Source: Verrucomicrobia bacterium LP2A
GTDB lineage: Bacteria > Verrucomicrobiota > Verrucomicrobiia > Methylacidiphilales > Methylacidiphilaceae
Direction of reading: 5' to 3'
NCBI GenBank assembly: GCA_000526255.1
Contig: JAFS01000001.1
Location: 1,178,001 to 1,242,000 of the forward strand
Length of the DNA: 64,000 nt
Positions 63,381-64,000 of the stretch are shown in pieces; within the stretch, counting starts at the first letter, position 1; each line of letters starts with the position of its first letter. The translations under genes were made by a program, and so were the position numbers. The notes beneath the pieces were generated by a model. It had not been told where the DNA came from and made no database searches. It saw only the letters and a program-made list of their open reading frames with translations.

Positions 63381-63953
63381 TCAGGGGCGCGGTCTTCTCG
63401 CTCTCTCCAGGAGCCGCTTGCGCCAGAAGCGATAGCCAAGAAATCCCAGGATCGCCACCGCGACAACCTCCCCAACGCCGAGCGAAGCGAAGCTCTTTGG
63501 AGAAGGGAAGCCGACAGCGATGGGAAACCGGAGCACGACCGGCTGGTTCGCGGCACTCACAACCCCTTGGGGCTTGACCTCCAGGATGTACCGTCCCGGG
63601 GTGGAAAAATAGACGCGAAAGGAGGCGATTCCTTCCCGATAGACATGCGCCGGTGCTTCCGCCGCAACCTCCCGACTCGCCTCCCGGACGAGGGTAAGAA
63701 CGACCGGCACCTTCCAGAGAGGGTGACTGATGAGATCGAGCACCAAGGTCGCCTCGCCGGTCTTGGGAACGTTCTCGCAGTAGCTCTCGTACATCTTCAT
63801 CGGTTCGTACTTGCAGATGTCGAGATGAGCGGTGTAGCCACCTTCGCTGACGATACCGCAGTCGATCGGTCCCTTCGGGCGATGGCGGTGGGCAGACGCG
63901 GAATTCGGAAGAAGGAGGCAGGCGGCGAAGAGGCAAAACGCGAACCGAAGCAT
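63381..63953 (-). CDS. Exported protein with C-terminal membrane anchor
   Basis: A 190-residue protein I cannot assign. A signal peptide ends near SASA, followed by a His/Arg/Lys-rich start (HRHRPKG) and three Cys (DCGIV, DICKY, SYCEN) within 40 residues. A beta-sandwich-like central part (VVLTLVRE, FRVYFSTPGRYILEVK) and one C-terminal membrane helix with a basic end (GYRFWRKRLLERARR) complete it. The layout resembles periplasmic YtkA/FixH-like domains held at the inner membrane, possibly metal-linked, but that is inference. The 135 bases before the stress-protein gene show nothing recognisable. Confidence 0.6.
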   Translation of the reverse strand: MLRFAFCLFAACLLLPNSASAHRHRPKGPIDCGIVSEGGYTAHLDICKYEPMKMYESYCENVPKTGEATLVLDLISHPLWKVPVVLTLVREASREVAAEAPAHVYREGIASFRVYFSTPGRYILEVKPQGVVSAANQPVVLRFPIAVGFPSPKSFASLGVGEVVAVAILGFLGYRFWRKRLLERARRPRP

Positions 63954-64000
63954 CTCGCCGGGAATGTCCCGGCCTCGTCTCCTACTCGCTCTCCCTGGGA

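Overview
The window is GC-rich, densely packed chromosomal DNA, with many 4-base ATGA/GTGA start-stop overlaps. No 16S rRNA or other direct taxonomic marker is present. The gene set (phosphoketolase, HemQ, an N-type F-ATPase cluster, bactofilin, a short UvrC, a PTP-RpiB-SHMT fusion) suggests a Verrucomicrobiota-like bacterium, plausibly an acidophilic Methylacidiphilales such as Methylacidimicrobium. That placement is an inference; no methane-oxidation gene lies in the window.

Layout. 1-3.3 kb: a membrane protein, tRNA-Glu, an old yellow enzyme, an arylamine N-acetyltransferase and a c-type cytochrome with a metal-ligand-rich tail. 3.3-11.3 kb (minus): copA, a PAP2 phosphatase, an amidohydrolase, bioF, bioA and a Na+/H+ antiporter, most of them touching or overlapping. 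11.4-17.1 kb: an accessory island of lower and uneven composition. It holds a truncated secreted gene ending beside a perfect 17-bp hairpin, a VapD/DUF5397-type toxin-antitoxin pair, and the two outer ends of an AbiE operon. Between those ends lie a decayed IS607 element, two uncharacterised ORFs and an ORF-less group II intron of apparent IIC type. 17.2-18.8 kb (minus): asd and a bactofilin. 18.9-22.9 kb (plus): a YdbH-like protein, a YnbE-YdbL fusion lipoprotein, a secreted gene broken at a C7 tract, exbD and def. 22.9-24.1 kb (minus): glutaredoxin and hemQ.

24.4-39.7 kb (plus) is a housekeeping run: lptB, prmA, a UvrD-type helicase, dnaE, aroB, dprA, a type IA topoisomerase, xfp and a repeat-bearing secreted protein. 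39.7-42.35 kb: an outer-membrane-like protein (minus) and an intact IS605/IS1341-type tnpB element. 42.4-48.7 kb (minus): the complete F-ATPase operon atpD-C-Q-B-E-F-A-G, with no separate delta gene. 48.9-51.8 kb (plus): pncB, queH, tatC. 51.8-54.7 kb (minus): dsbD coupled to a pabC-like gene. 54.8-59.9 kb (plus): uvrC, rlpA, the triple fusion and a lipoprotein. 59.95-62.7 kb (plus): SRP RNA, dnaX, ybaB, recR, a classic conserved group. 62.7-64 kb (minus): a universal stress protein and a membrane-anchored secreted protein.

The least ordinary items are the PTP-RpiB-SHMT fusion with an altered RpiB active site, the YnbE-YdbL fusion beside a YdbH-like gene, the N-type ATPase whose c subunit has Met where Na+-binding rings have Gln and whose b subunit carries a delta-like tail, and the AbiE locus broken by nested mobile DNA.
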